A stretch of DNA of 64,000 nucleotides from assembly GCF_900007165.1 (NCBI RefSeq), contig NZ_CYGY02000067.1:3137-67136 (forward strand), given 5' to 3'. Made by a program: the position numbers and the translations under genes. The notes beneath the pieces are model-generated. The model worked only from the letters and a program-made list of their open reading frames with translations. It ran no database searches and was not told the origin of the DNA. Shown in pieces: positions 1 to 7,552 of this stretch; the first letter of the stretch is position 1, and each line of letters starts with the position of its first letter. Source of the DNA: Paraburkholderia piptadeniae (GTDB taxonomy: Bacteria > Pseudomonadota > Gammaproteobacteria > Burkholderiales > Burkholderiaceae).

Positions 1-583
1 CGGTCGGCCGGTATCAGGCGTTAAACACCTTAGCGAAGTGACACAGCCCCGAAAATACCAAAAAACCCAAAGATATCAATACGATACGTGCACCAAGGAG
101 CCCGTTTCTGGGTGCAAAAACGAGCGCCACCTCCTAATAGAATCAGAGACTTACATGGGGGTTTTGAACAGGTCCAGCTACCCAGCGATGCCTCGCTTGT
201 ATGCGTGACGCAGAACGACCCTCCCCGGCCTCACATACTGGCGTTGCCACGGCGGCCGTTTCCAAGGCTCAGCGTTCATTCCCCTCTAGGCGGAAGGCAA
301 GTCGTCGGTGCCGATTCAGCCGGTGGCTGCTCTCGCAGCCAACAATGGAGTGCTCCCCATATCGCGGTGTAGAGCCCCGCTTTGGCGCGGTCCCCTGAAG
401 GTAGCCTTGTTGAGAATGAAAAAGGTGTCGTACTTTGCAATCCATGATTCACGCGTACCTACACTCGCCATACGCGCATTCGCGCAACGCATGAACCGCA
501 AGAACTGACTCGTGAAGGGCGAGCAATGTCAAAGCCCGTAACGCAGCGCTAGCGAGCAAGGCGGCCAGATGCCGTTTCAAAGC
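1..583. other. Non-coding stretch, no supported gene
   Basis: No reading frame here has recognisable protein content or a convincing ribosome binding site. The short open frames overlap on both strands and look like chance. A 6-bp hairpin (GGCTGC / GCAGCC, TCTC loop) lies at 325-340. The composition is more mixed than in the neighbouring genes. The stretch lies downstream of the P-type ATPase gene (stop at 584-586, minus strand), so it may hold that operon's 3' end, but I see no hairpin followed by a T-run. Confidence 0.5.
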
Positions 584-2626
584 CTAACCGCCGATCTCAT
601 CTTGAGTCGGCATTTCGGTCGCCCCCATCCGGTTGATGCTTTCATCGTCAGCGCGATCGGCCGCGCCGCCGAGCTCATCGATACGCAGGAGTCGGCCAGC
701 GTTAGCAATCACGATGAATGTGCCGAGGTTGTGCAAGAGCGCGACCCAGACGGCACCCAGCACACCCATTGCGGCGAACGCAATCACGCCGACGGTCCAC
801 GCGAGACCGATCGCCGCGTTGACGGTCGCGGTACGACGGCACTGTCGCCCAAGCCGGACGCACGTGCCGATGCGCCGCAGGTCATCGCCGAGCAGCACGA
901 CGTCTGCCGATGCCACCGCAATGTCGATGCCCCGCTCGCCCATCGCGATGCTGGTTGAACCCGCCTTGATCGCGAGCACATCGTTCAAGCCATCTCCGAC
1001 CATCAATGGATGGTGGCCCGCTTCGATTTCGCCCATCACGTAATCGAGCTTGTCATGGGGCAAAGCCTGCGCGACGACGGTATCGATTCCGGCTTCCGCC
1101 GCGAGCTTGCGCGCTACCCGTTCGCGATCGCCGGTCAGAAGCGTTTGCCGCACCAGACCCAGATCACGCAATTCCGACAGCGCGCCGCGCGCCTCGGCAC
1201 GCAGCCCGTCGGCAAAGCCGAACCATGCGAGCAATCTGCCTTCGAGCGCCAGACCGACACAGGGCCCGTCGATCGAGTCGGGCGGCATCGGTAACGCGCG
1301 CACGTGCTGTGCGAGCAACCCGTGACGTCCAAGCACCGCGACACCTCCCGGCGTATCAGCCACCACGCCCAGTCCGCGCAGTTCCCGCGTATGCCCGAAC
1401 GGTGTGCTCGCGCATCCCGCGCGTCCGGCGCCCATCGCATGGCGCACGAGGGCACGGCTCACGGGATGCGCACTACCCTCGCCGAGTCGCGCCGCAAGCT
1501 CGAGGACCTGCGCCATGTCGGTGCCGCGCTCAAGGAACACGTTTTGGACGCGCAGTTCGCCATAAGTCAGCGTGCCCGTCTTGTCGATCACGAGCGAGTC
1601 GATTTCAGCAATCTTGTCGAGAAACGCAGCGCTCCTGAACAGGATGCCATGCCGCGCGCCGACCGCGATCCCGGCGATGGCGGTCGAAGGTGCGGCGAGC
1701 ACCAGTGCGCACGGACACGCGGCTACGATGACGGCCAGCATCGCCGAAGCGTTCGCCCACGCGAACCACACGATCGACGCAATCAGCAGCACGAGCGCCA
1801 GATAGGCGCCCATGTAACGTTCAAGCGCTTGCGTGATCGGCGGCTTCGCCTGCTCTGCTCGCTGCATGAGTTCGATGATCTTGCCGAGCGTCGACTGCTT
1901 GCCTGCGTGCGTGACTTCAATGCGAAGCGGGCCGTCGAGATTCATCGCGCCGCCGAATACGGCGGCTCCCTCCTCCAGGTCGATGGGCACGGACTCGCCG
2001 GTGATGGGCCCATTGTCGACGCTGGACTGACCGAGCCGGACGATCCCGTCAGCGGGAATCCGCGCGCCGGCCACGACTTCGACGAGATCGCCCGCACGCA
2101 CCGCTTCGTACGGCACTTCCTCGATCGCGCCAGCCGCGGTGACGCGCCTCACGTTGCCCGACGTGAGCCTGCCGAGCGCGCGGATCGCCTCCTGTGAGCC
2201 GAGCACGCTCCGCTCTTCGAGCGCGTGCCCAAACGTCATCACGATCGGCAGCAGCGCCGCGGTCTCCATGTCGCCGAGCGCCCAGGCGGCCAGCATCGCA
2301 AGTGCGATCAACCGATCGGTCACGCCGTGCAGGCTGGGCGTCCTGAGGCTTTGCCATGCTCCCGCGAACACCGGCCCGGCAACAACGAGCGACGCGAGCC
2401 CCGCCAGTACCTGCGCAAGCGTCTCTCCTCCCGTCGCGAAGTACCGCCACGCGAACGACAACACGAGCAGGCCGCCCGCCAGCAGCGCCGGCGCGATTTG
2501 CCGTGTGACGGCCCGCTGCTCGGATGCGGACAGCAGCGCAATGACTGGTCCTTCAGGCGGCTCGCCTGCCCCGCCCGTATCCCCCGCCACGGCCTTACGC
2601 GCAGTTTTCTCGACGCATGCACTCAC
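584..2626 (-). CDS. P1B-type heavy-metal translocating ATPase
   Basis: This is an inner-membrane ATPase that should export a transition-metal ion. The 680-residue product has the full P-type set: TGES in the actuator domain, the membrane CPC metal motif (ACPCALVLAAP), the phosphorylated aspartate in DKTGTLT, the P1B-specific HP pair (GSAHPVSRAL) and the hinge GDGLND. It has no N-terminal heavy-metal-associated domain; the first 50 residues are a plain cytosolic tail. The last helix reads HNLGTFIVIANAGRLL, close to Zn/Cd/Co-type pumps but without the ZntA-type aspartate, so the metal is not settled. The start is GTG at 2626, overlapping the stop of the SPFH gene upstream, which implies translational coupling. 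Confidence 0.93.
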   Translation of the reverse strand: MSACVEKTARKAVAGDTGGAGEPPEGPVIALLSASEQRAVTRQIAPALLAGGLLVLSFAWRYFATGGETLAQVLAGLASLVVAGPVFAGAWQSLRTPSLHGVTDRLIALAMLAAWALGDMETAALLPIVMTFGHALEERSVLGSQEAIRALGRLTSGNVRRVTAAGAIEEVPYEAVRAGDLVEVVAGARIPADGIVRLGQSSVDNGPITGESVPIDLEEGAAVFGGAMNLDGPLRIEVTHAGKQSTLGKIIELMQRAEQAKPPITQALERYMGAYLALVLLIASIVWFAWANASAMLAVIVAACPCALVLAAPSTAIAGIAVGARHGILFRSAAFLDKIAEIDSLVIDKTGTLTYGELRVQNVFLERGTDMAQVLELAARLGEGSAHPVSRALVRHAMGAGRAGCASTPFGHTRELRGLGVVADTPGGVAVLGRHGLLAQHVRALPMPPDSIDGPCVGLALEGRLLAWFGFADGLRAEARGALSELRDLGLVRQTLLTGDRERVARKLAAEAGIDTVVAQALPHDKLDYVMGEIEAGHHPLMVGDGLNDVLAIKAGSTSIAMGERGIDIAVASADVVLLGDDLRRIGTCVRLGRQCRRTATVNAAIGLAWTVGVIAFAAMGVLGAVWVALLHNLGTFIVIANAGRLLRIDELGGAADRADDESINRMGATEMPTQDEIGG

Positions 2627-3726
2627 CTCGCGTTCCCCGGCAGAATCAGATTGGATGTGTTGTGAGGATCGATCGTTGTCACGCGCGCGACCTTCGACAG
2701 GATTTGCTGGACGCGGTCTCGATACACGCGCGCGAGCAGGCCCGGATCGATGTTCTCGCGCAACGGCGCCTCGAGTTCCCGGATCGCCGTGGTTTTGGTC
2801 TGCGCCGTAGCGACGCGTTCGGCGGCGCTCGCTTGCGCGTTCTGGACGATCCGGTCGGCATCCTGCTGCGCGTCCTGGCGGCGTCTCTCAGCGTCCGTGC
2901 GTGCCTCTGCGATATTGCGCTCGGCCACCTGAAGCGATGTCAGCACCGAGTTGAACGCATTCACCGCGGACGCCGGGAACGCACCCCGCACGTCGACACG
3001 TGCAACTTCAATGCCGAGTCCTGCGTGCGCGGACTCCAACTGCTGCAAATGCTGTTCGATGACCTGTGCGAGATCGCCCCGTAGTTGCTCGCGTTTCGCG
3101 GCCATCTGCTGGTCCGCCGACTGTTGCTCGGGCCGCGCCACCAGGATCGCATCGAGATCCCGGTTCGCCGCCACTTCAACTGCCGACGCCGACACGATCC
3201 TCTCGAGCGCCGCATCGAGCCGGTCCTTCTGCAGCACATACGCATACGGATCAGACACGCGGTAATACAGCGTCGCGTCGAGCTGAACGGCACCGTTGTC
3301 GCCCGTCAGCACATAGCCGGAGCCCGCCAGCGCGTCTGGGAGTGACGAGCGGCCCGGTTGATCGTCCGGACTCGAGATCTCTGCCTGCTCGGGTGGCTCC
3401 GCATCGGTCATGTGCGAATCACCTGCTCGCGCGCGAGGATCGCGTTCGAGCGACTGAATGTGCCGCTCGAGCACGCGTGCGCTACCCGGCACGAGCACCA
3501 CGGATTCGAACGGGCGCGGCCATGCAATCAGCAGTCCGGCGTCCTGTGTGCGAACAAATGCGCCAAAGCGCGTGACGACTGCGCGGTTATCCGCCGGTAT
3601 GCGCCGGATGTTCGACCCTGCCCAGGCGCATGCGGCCAGCGCCGCCACGACGGTGATAGACCAGAACGAAAGACGCACGGCCTCGCCACCGGGCCCGAGC
3701 TGTCGCGTGCCGGAGGCGGTCCTCAT
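2623..3726 (-). CDS. SPFH/band-7 protein, HflC-like
   Basis: This 367-residue membrane-anchored SPFH protein is the second of a pair. An N-terminal transmembrane segment (about residues 17-35) is followed by the band-7 domain (RRIPADNRAVVTRFGAF) and a long alanine/arginine/glutamine-rich helical region (about 255-335) typical of stomatin-like coiled coils. It differs from housekeeping HflC in an acidic/proline-rich insert around residues 90-125. The frame stays open far upstream, but ATG at 3726 is chosen because it overlaps the stop of the HflK-like gene (ATGA) and gives a normal N-terminus. HflK/HflC normally form a ring-like assembly around FtsH. Here the pair is tied to a metal ATPase rather than to hfq-hflX, so a specialised role is likely. 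Confidence 0.85.
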   Translation of the reverse strand: MRTASGTRQLGPGGEAVRLSFWSITVVAALAACAWAGSNIRRIPADNRAVVTRFGAFVRTQDAGLLIAWPRPFESVVLVPGSARVLERHIQSLERDPRARAGDSHMTDAEPPEQAEISSPDDQPGRSSLPDALAGSGYVLTGDNGAVQLDATLYYRVSDPYAYVLQKDRLDAALERIVSASAVEVAANRDLDAILVARPEQQSADQQMAAKREQLRGDLAQVIEQHLQQLESAHAGLGIEVARVDVRGAFPASAVNAFNSVLTSLQVAERNIAEARTDAERRRQDAQQDADRIVQNAQASAAERVATAQTKTTAIRELEAPLRENIDPGLLARVYRDRVQQILSKVARVTTIDPHNTSNLILPGNAR

Positions 3727-4787
3727 CGTGCAGGCCTGCCTTTGTTCGACGCGGATGCTCCCGATGGCGCTGCCTCCCCTGCTTGCCCCAGCCCGATGCC
3801 GGCCGGGCCCTGCACGAGCACCCGGAACGGCGCCGCATCGGCGCGCAGGATCAGGTTCGTATTGGCGTTGACGACCGAGTCCAGCGTATCGAGCGAGCGC
3901 AACATCGTGTACAGCTGGGGATTGCCCGCATAGCTCTGGCCGTAGATCGCGGCCGCATCCTTGCGCGACTGCGCTTCGATCCCGGCGGCCTTGACGTTCG
4001 CGTCCGAAATCGTGATGCGCGCGTCGCGATCCGCGTCCGAGCGAATCTGCGCCGCCTCGCGGTTGCCGTCCGCCGTGCGCTGTGCGGCCACTGTTTCTCG
4101 CTCGGCGCTCATTCGCTCGACGGTTGCCGCCAGCGTGACGGCCGGCAGCGACAATTTCTCGAGGCCGACCTGGATGACGTGCACGCCGTACGCGGAATAC
4201 AGCTGCGCATCGATCTGGTTGCGCAATGCGTCTTCGAATGCCGAGATCCGCACCTGCTTCGGATCGGTATTCACAAGCGATGCGAGATCGAAGACGGCGG
4301 ACGTCGTCTGCAACGCGGACCCGAGAAGCGAGCGGATTTGCCGCGCGGCTTCGTCCGGCTGGTTGCGCACGGCGCGCACGAAGCGTCTGACGTCGTTCGG
4401 GTCGTCTGCCACGCGCCACGCGACATACGCTTGAACGATGATCCGCAGACCGTCGCGCGTGCCGACGTCCTGCAGGCCGCTCGACGTCGTGTGCAAGCGC
4501 AGGTCCACGGGCACCGCCGCTTCAATCGGCGCAGGCAGGCGCCATGCGAGGCCGGGCTCGAGCAGCACGCGCATGGGCTCTCCAAAACGCGTGACCACTG
4601 CCGCCTCGCCGGCGCGCACCTGGATAAAGCTCGCCACGGTGATCGCAACGATCACGCACAGCGACGCGACCAGCACGCGCAGGCGGAAACCGCGGCCCTC
4701 AGGCGCTGGGCCGCCGTGCGCATGCTGGTCATGTCCATGATCTTCATGGTGCACATGAGCATGAGCGTGTGAATGAAGCAGACTCAC
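3723..4787 (-). CDS. SPFH/band-7 protein, HflK-like, His-rich N-terminus
   Basis: This 354-residue SPFH protein is the partner of the next gene. The N-terminus carries ten histidines between residues 5 and 24, a plausible metal-binding tail. One transmembrane helix follows (about residues 35-55), then the band-7 domain (AAVVTRFGEPMRVLLEPGLAW) and an alanine-rich helical region with RDARITISDANVKA. The start is GTG at 4787; the ribosome binding site is weak, and the coding start overlaps the end of the zinc-ribbon gene by 44 bases. The His-rich tail is not usual for housekeeping HflK and fits the P1B ATPase two genes downstream. Metal sensing or buffering is my inference; the SPFH assignment is firm. 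Confidence 0.86.
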   Translation of the reverse strand: MSLLHSHAHAHVHHEDHGHDQHAHGGPAPEGRGFRLRVLVASLCVIVAITVASFIQVRAGEAAVVTRFGEPMRVLLEPGLAWRLPAPIEAAVPVDLRLHTTSSGLQDVGTRDGLRIIVQAYVAWRVADDPNDVRRFVRAVRNQPDEAARQIRSLLGSALQTTSAVFDLASLVNTDPKQVRISAFEDALRNQIDAQLYSAYGVHVIQVGLEKLSLPAVTLAATVERMSAERETVAAQRTADGNREAAQIRSDADRDARITISDANVKAAGIEAQSRKDAAAIYGQSYAGNPQLYTMLRSLDTLDSVVNANTNLILRADAAPFRVLVQGPAGIGLGQAGEAAPSGASASNKGRPAR

Positions 4788-4992
4788 AATTGCTCAATGA
4801 TCGATGAGCGATGGGGTTATCCCGCACGCAGTGCTGGCACAGGTCGATACGGATCGCCCAGCCATCGCCGAAAATGGAATGGAATCCCCCGTGGTAGGCG
4901 ATCGAAACCCGCTCATGCCACTCCCAGTCGGTGTCATCCGGGGTCATGCGCCGTCCGCAGCGATCGCACGTGCACCCTGAGACCTCGTACAA
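4744..4992 (-). CDS. Small zinc-ribbon protein
   Basis: This 82-residue product has two CxxC knuckles (CDRCG near residue 9 and CQHC near residue 53) around an aromatic core (DWEWHERVSIAYHGGF, SIFGDG). The pattern resembles a small zinc-ribbon family common in Burkholderiaceae, recalled from memory. Family members usually stop soon after the second CxxC. Here about 25 further residues (from DNPIAHR) run into the start of the HflK-like gene, so the 3' end may be frameshifted or extended. The start is TTG at 4992 without a clear ribosome binding site. It is the first gene of the metal/SPFH group; the function is unknown. Confidence 0.6.
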   Translation of the reverse strand: MYEVSGCTCDRCGRRMTPDDTDWEWHERVSIAYHGGFHSIFGDGWAIRIDLCQHCVRDNPIAHRSLSNCESASFTRSCSCAP

Positions 4993-5419
4993 ATGCTGGC
5001 AATAGCGAGTTTACTTGTGCGTACAAACGGAAGGCCAACAAATAGAAAGCAACGTCGCGTGAACTGGCGTTGGATGTTGGACTTTGTGCTCGACGGATCA
5101 AGTGAGGGACAGTTCGACGACACGGGCCGCATGTGCATGCGCAGGCCGATCGAAGGAGAGCGCTACACGTCGCGGCGAACAAAACCGCCATGCGTGTGCT
5201 TCAAAAAGCGCACAGACCACGAAGGTCTGTGCGAAGCCATCGAGGGAGCCCGACGGCGGAGGTATTCGACATGACAGGCCCGCTATCGTGTTCTCACGTT
5301 ATGGCGAGCCCGTTTCCAAACGATGCCGCGCGGACGGGCCGCGCGTTCAGAAAGCAGCGATGATGCAGCGACGACAGGATGCGATCAGTGTCCAGTCGAA
5401 CGCTTTTGCGAGCCCCTGT
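4993..5419. other. Intergenic stretch between zinc-ribbon and DUF4148 genes
   Basis: I see no supported gene here; the open frames on both strands lack recognisable content. The main structure is the strong hairpin at 5203-5233, listed separately as a minus-strand terminator. The roughly 185 bases between that hairpin and the DUF4148 stop codon would form an unusually long 3' untranslated region and could include a small RNA, but nothing further supports that. Confidence 0.5.
5203..5233 (-). terminator. Rho-independent terminator (minus strand)
   Basis: A perfect 10-bp stem (CGCACAGACC at 5209-5218, GGTCTGTGCG at 5224-5233) has a 5-base loop. On the minus strand it is followed directly by CTTTTTG. 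It would end transcription coming from the DUF4148 gene. Confidence 0.75.
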
Positions 5420-5728
5420 TCAAGGACGGTTGTACATCGCGTTCCAGTCGGCTTGCGACACAGCCGGGCGGCCCGAAGCCGACGAGCCGCCCGTCACGCC
5501 GCCGACACCCGTCGCGGCATTCTGCGCGGCCACTTTGGCTTCGGCAGCCTGGATATCGGCGGGGTAATTCGGATCTTCGCCATGAGAAGGGTTGTAGCCT
5601 GCCTTCTCGAGCTGGATCAACTCGGCACGCACCTGTGCACGCGTGACCGGCTGGTTCGACTGCGCGAACACGGCAACGGGAGCGGCAAGAGCAGCGGCAA
5701 CGACAACGGCTTGAATCAGGGACTTCAT
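5420..5728 (-). CDS. DUF4148 periplasmic protein
   Basis: This 102-residue exported protein has a signal peptide (MKSLIQAVVVAAALAAPVAV, cleavage likely after FAQ) and then the DUF4148 signature: VTRAQVRAELIQLEKAGYNP and an HGEDPNYPADIQAAEAKV segment. Small proteins of this family are many-copy in Burkholderia and have no known biochemical role. ATG at 5728 is chosen over a longer frame because GGAGGT sits seven bases upstream and the signal peptide begins there. It is divergent from the small gene at 5975 and ends towards the terminator at 5203-5233. Confidence 0.88.
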   Translation of the reverse strand: MKSLIQAVVVAAALAAPVAVFAQSNQPVTRAQVRAELIQLEKAGYNPSHGEDPNYPADIQAAEAKVAAQNAATGVGGVTGGSSASGRPAVSQADWNAMYNRP

Positions 5729-5974
5729 GGCTACTACCTCCAGACTTTGCTTTGGTCCTTTACGAACAGCCCTGTTCGTAATCAGTGACGACAAGTCTAG
5801 GTATGTAGCCGCTTAAGATTAAGACGGTTACGAGGAAAGGATTGTTGTTGCGGGCGGGTTAACCCATCGGGCGCGAGACTTGCGCCCGACAATACGCGCT
5901 GTCTGCAAATGCGTTGTCTGATTCGACAGCCGCGCAATGCAGCGACGGCGCTTCATTGGCTACCGGGAGGCAAC

Positions 5975-6217
5975 ATGCAAACGGAAGACGTTACGGAGTA
6001 CCGTGGTTGCATGATCCGGCCGATCGTAACGGCCGCGGAAGGCGGTCGCTATACGGCCGCAGCCATCGTCATGGACCGCGAGGGCGAGACGCGGACGCTC
6101 GGCGTCGAAGGTGATTTCGCCGAATACCAGGAAGCGCGGGACCAGGCGATGGAACTCGCGATTGCATGGATTCATCGACGCAACATCGTGTCGGACCACT
6201 ACGTGAAACGCGGGTGA
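5975..6217 (+). CDS. Small hypothetical protein
   Basis: This 80-residue soluble protein begins MQTEDVTEYRGCMIRPI. The start at 5975 has a good GGGAGG site; a longer frame upstream lacks one. The content (GGRYTAAAIVMDREGETRTLGVEGDF, then a helix AEYQEARDQAMELAIAWIHRR) is a beta-strand set followed by an amphipathic helix, as in many small Burkholderia proteins of unknown role. I cannot assign a function. It converges with the CheB gene. Confidence 0.65.
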   Translation: MQTEDVTEYRGCMIRPIVTAAEGGRYTAAAIVMDREGETRTLGVEGDFAEYQEARDQAMELAIAWIHRRNIVSDHYVKRG

Positions 6218-6306
6218 TGCAAGCGCGGCCACTTCCCATGCGATTCCACGCGAAGCAACGATGGGTATCGGGCAATGCGCGCGCGGTCCTTGAGCCACGC
6301 GGCAAT

Positions 6307-7311
6307 CTACAGATCGTGCGACAACTCTTCGCTCACGGCATTGCGCAGCATGCGAATGAGCCTTTCGCCCTCTTCGATGCGCGCCTGCTCGATGCCGATC
6401 TGCGCGGCGTCGCCCGTGCGCTCGGCCGACCTTTGCCGCTCTCTTGCAAAGATTACGCGCTCGTGCACCGCGCGTATCGCGGCCCGTATCGCGTTCTCCG
6501 ATTCCTTCGAGTACCCATCGGCGAGCGACAGTGCGTTGAATGCGTGCCCCGTATGGCAGCGGTAGCGCAGAGGCCGGTCGTCGCCGACCCGCCATAACGC
6601 GCCGCCGCAGTCCGGGCACGTCAACGACGAACGCACCCCGATGCGATCGAGTTCCTCTGGCGTAACGATGCCCTGTTGCGCCAGGCGGGCCTCGAGATCA
6701 AGCTGCTGCTCGCTGCTCATCGCTGGTTCCTCCTGCTGACGGAGCGCCGCGCCCTCGATCGCGGCCATGATGTTGCGCGCGAGATCGTCGACCGTCGTGA
6801 CGCTGTCCGCGCCAGCCGATTTCATCGCCGAGCGCGGCATCGACGCCGCCTCGCAATCGACCGGGTCCTGAACGATGCAAAAGCCGCCGTGCGCGCGGAC
6901 GGTCGCGAGCCCCGCTGCGCCGTCGTCCAGGTCGCCGCTCAGCACGACGCCCACCACGCGTCGACCATAGTGCACGGCAGCCGAGCGGAACAGCGGATCG
7001 GCCGCCGGCCGCGCGAAGTTTTCAGCCGCTCCTTCGTTGAGCCCCAATGACCCGTTCGACAGCACCATGTGCCGGCCAGGCGGCGCGACAAAGACAGTGC
7101 CCTTGACGATCGGCTCACCCGCGACGGGATGACGTGCGGGCAACGGCCCCCACTTCGACAGCAACTCGGGCAACACGCTTTCGTGCCGGCCGATATGCAA
7201 GACGATGCACACTGCGGCCGGCAAATCCCTGGGCAACCTGGAAACCAGCGTCCTGAGCACCGCAAACGCGCCACGCGATCCGCCGATGACTACGATATCT
7301 CGCCGATTCAT
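6307..7311 (-). CDS. Orphan CheB-type methylesterase with C-terminal zinc ribbon
   Basis: The first 190 residues of this 334-residue protein are a CheB catalytic domain without the usual receiver: Ser12 in GGSRG, His39 in VLHIG and Asp in LSGDLDDGAAG near 133 form the expected triad. The C-terminal part holds a four-ligand zinc-ribbon-like motif (CPDCGGALW ... YRCHTGHAF, about 235-265) and a helical tail (RERQRSAERTGDAAQIGIEQ). Family knowledge says such CheB proteins hydrolyse methyl-glutamates on receptors or act in alternative sensory systems. AGGAGGG lies just before ATG 7311. No core che genes are nearby, but the CheB-CheR fusion kinase lies directly upstream on the same strand. Confidence 0.87.
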   Translation of the reverse strand: MNRRDIVVIGGSRGAFAVLRTLVSRLPRDLPAAVCIVLHIGRHESVLPELLSKWGPLPARHPVAGEPIVKGTVFVAPPGRHMVLSNGSLGLNEGAAENFARPAADPLFRSAAVHYGRRVVGVVLSGDLDDGAAGLATVRAHGGFCIVQDPVDCEAASMPRSAMKSAGADSVTTVDDLARNIMAAIEGAALRQQEEPAMSSEQQLDLEARLAQQGIVTPEELDRIGVRSSLTCPDCGGALWRVGDDRPLRYRCHTGHAFNALSLADGYSKESENAIRAAIRAVHERVIFARERQRSAERTGDAAQIGIEQARIEEGERLIRMLRNAVSEELSHDL

Positions 7312-7552
7312 AGACCCTCCTCGGTATGAACCAGCATAAATCGAGCCTGTGCGCGAAGAATCGTGTGCAACGTCGCGAGGAACGGCTTCGCGCGTCGGCG
7401 GAAGCCAGGCCCACGCGTTGCGTCATCGCGCGGGCCGCAGTGGACAAAGGCGAGCCCATCGGTCGCCAGGGAATGACGGGCGGCGCTGCGCTTCCGATTC
7501 GTTCTCGTAGACGCGATGCACGCGCAGCCTGCCCCCCGCCGCTATTGCGCTA

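Noticed and set aside
1..583. Small genes or an RNA gene at the left edge
   Set aside because: No frame has coding features, and the single hairpin is not enough to support an RNA gene.
2623..4419. A single 598-residue protein spanning the HflC-like gene and upstream sequence
   Set aside because: The first 230 residues are an arginine-rich out-of-frame reading of the HflK-like gene; ATG 3726 gives a normal SPFH protein.
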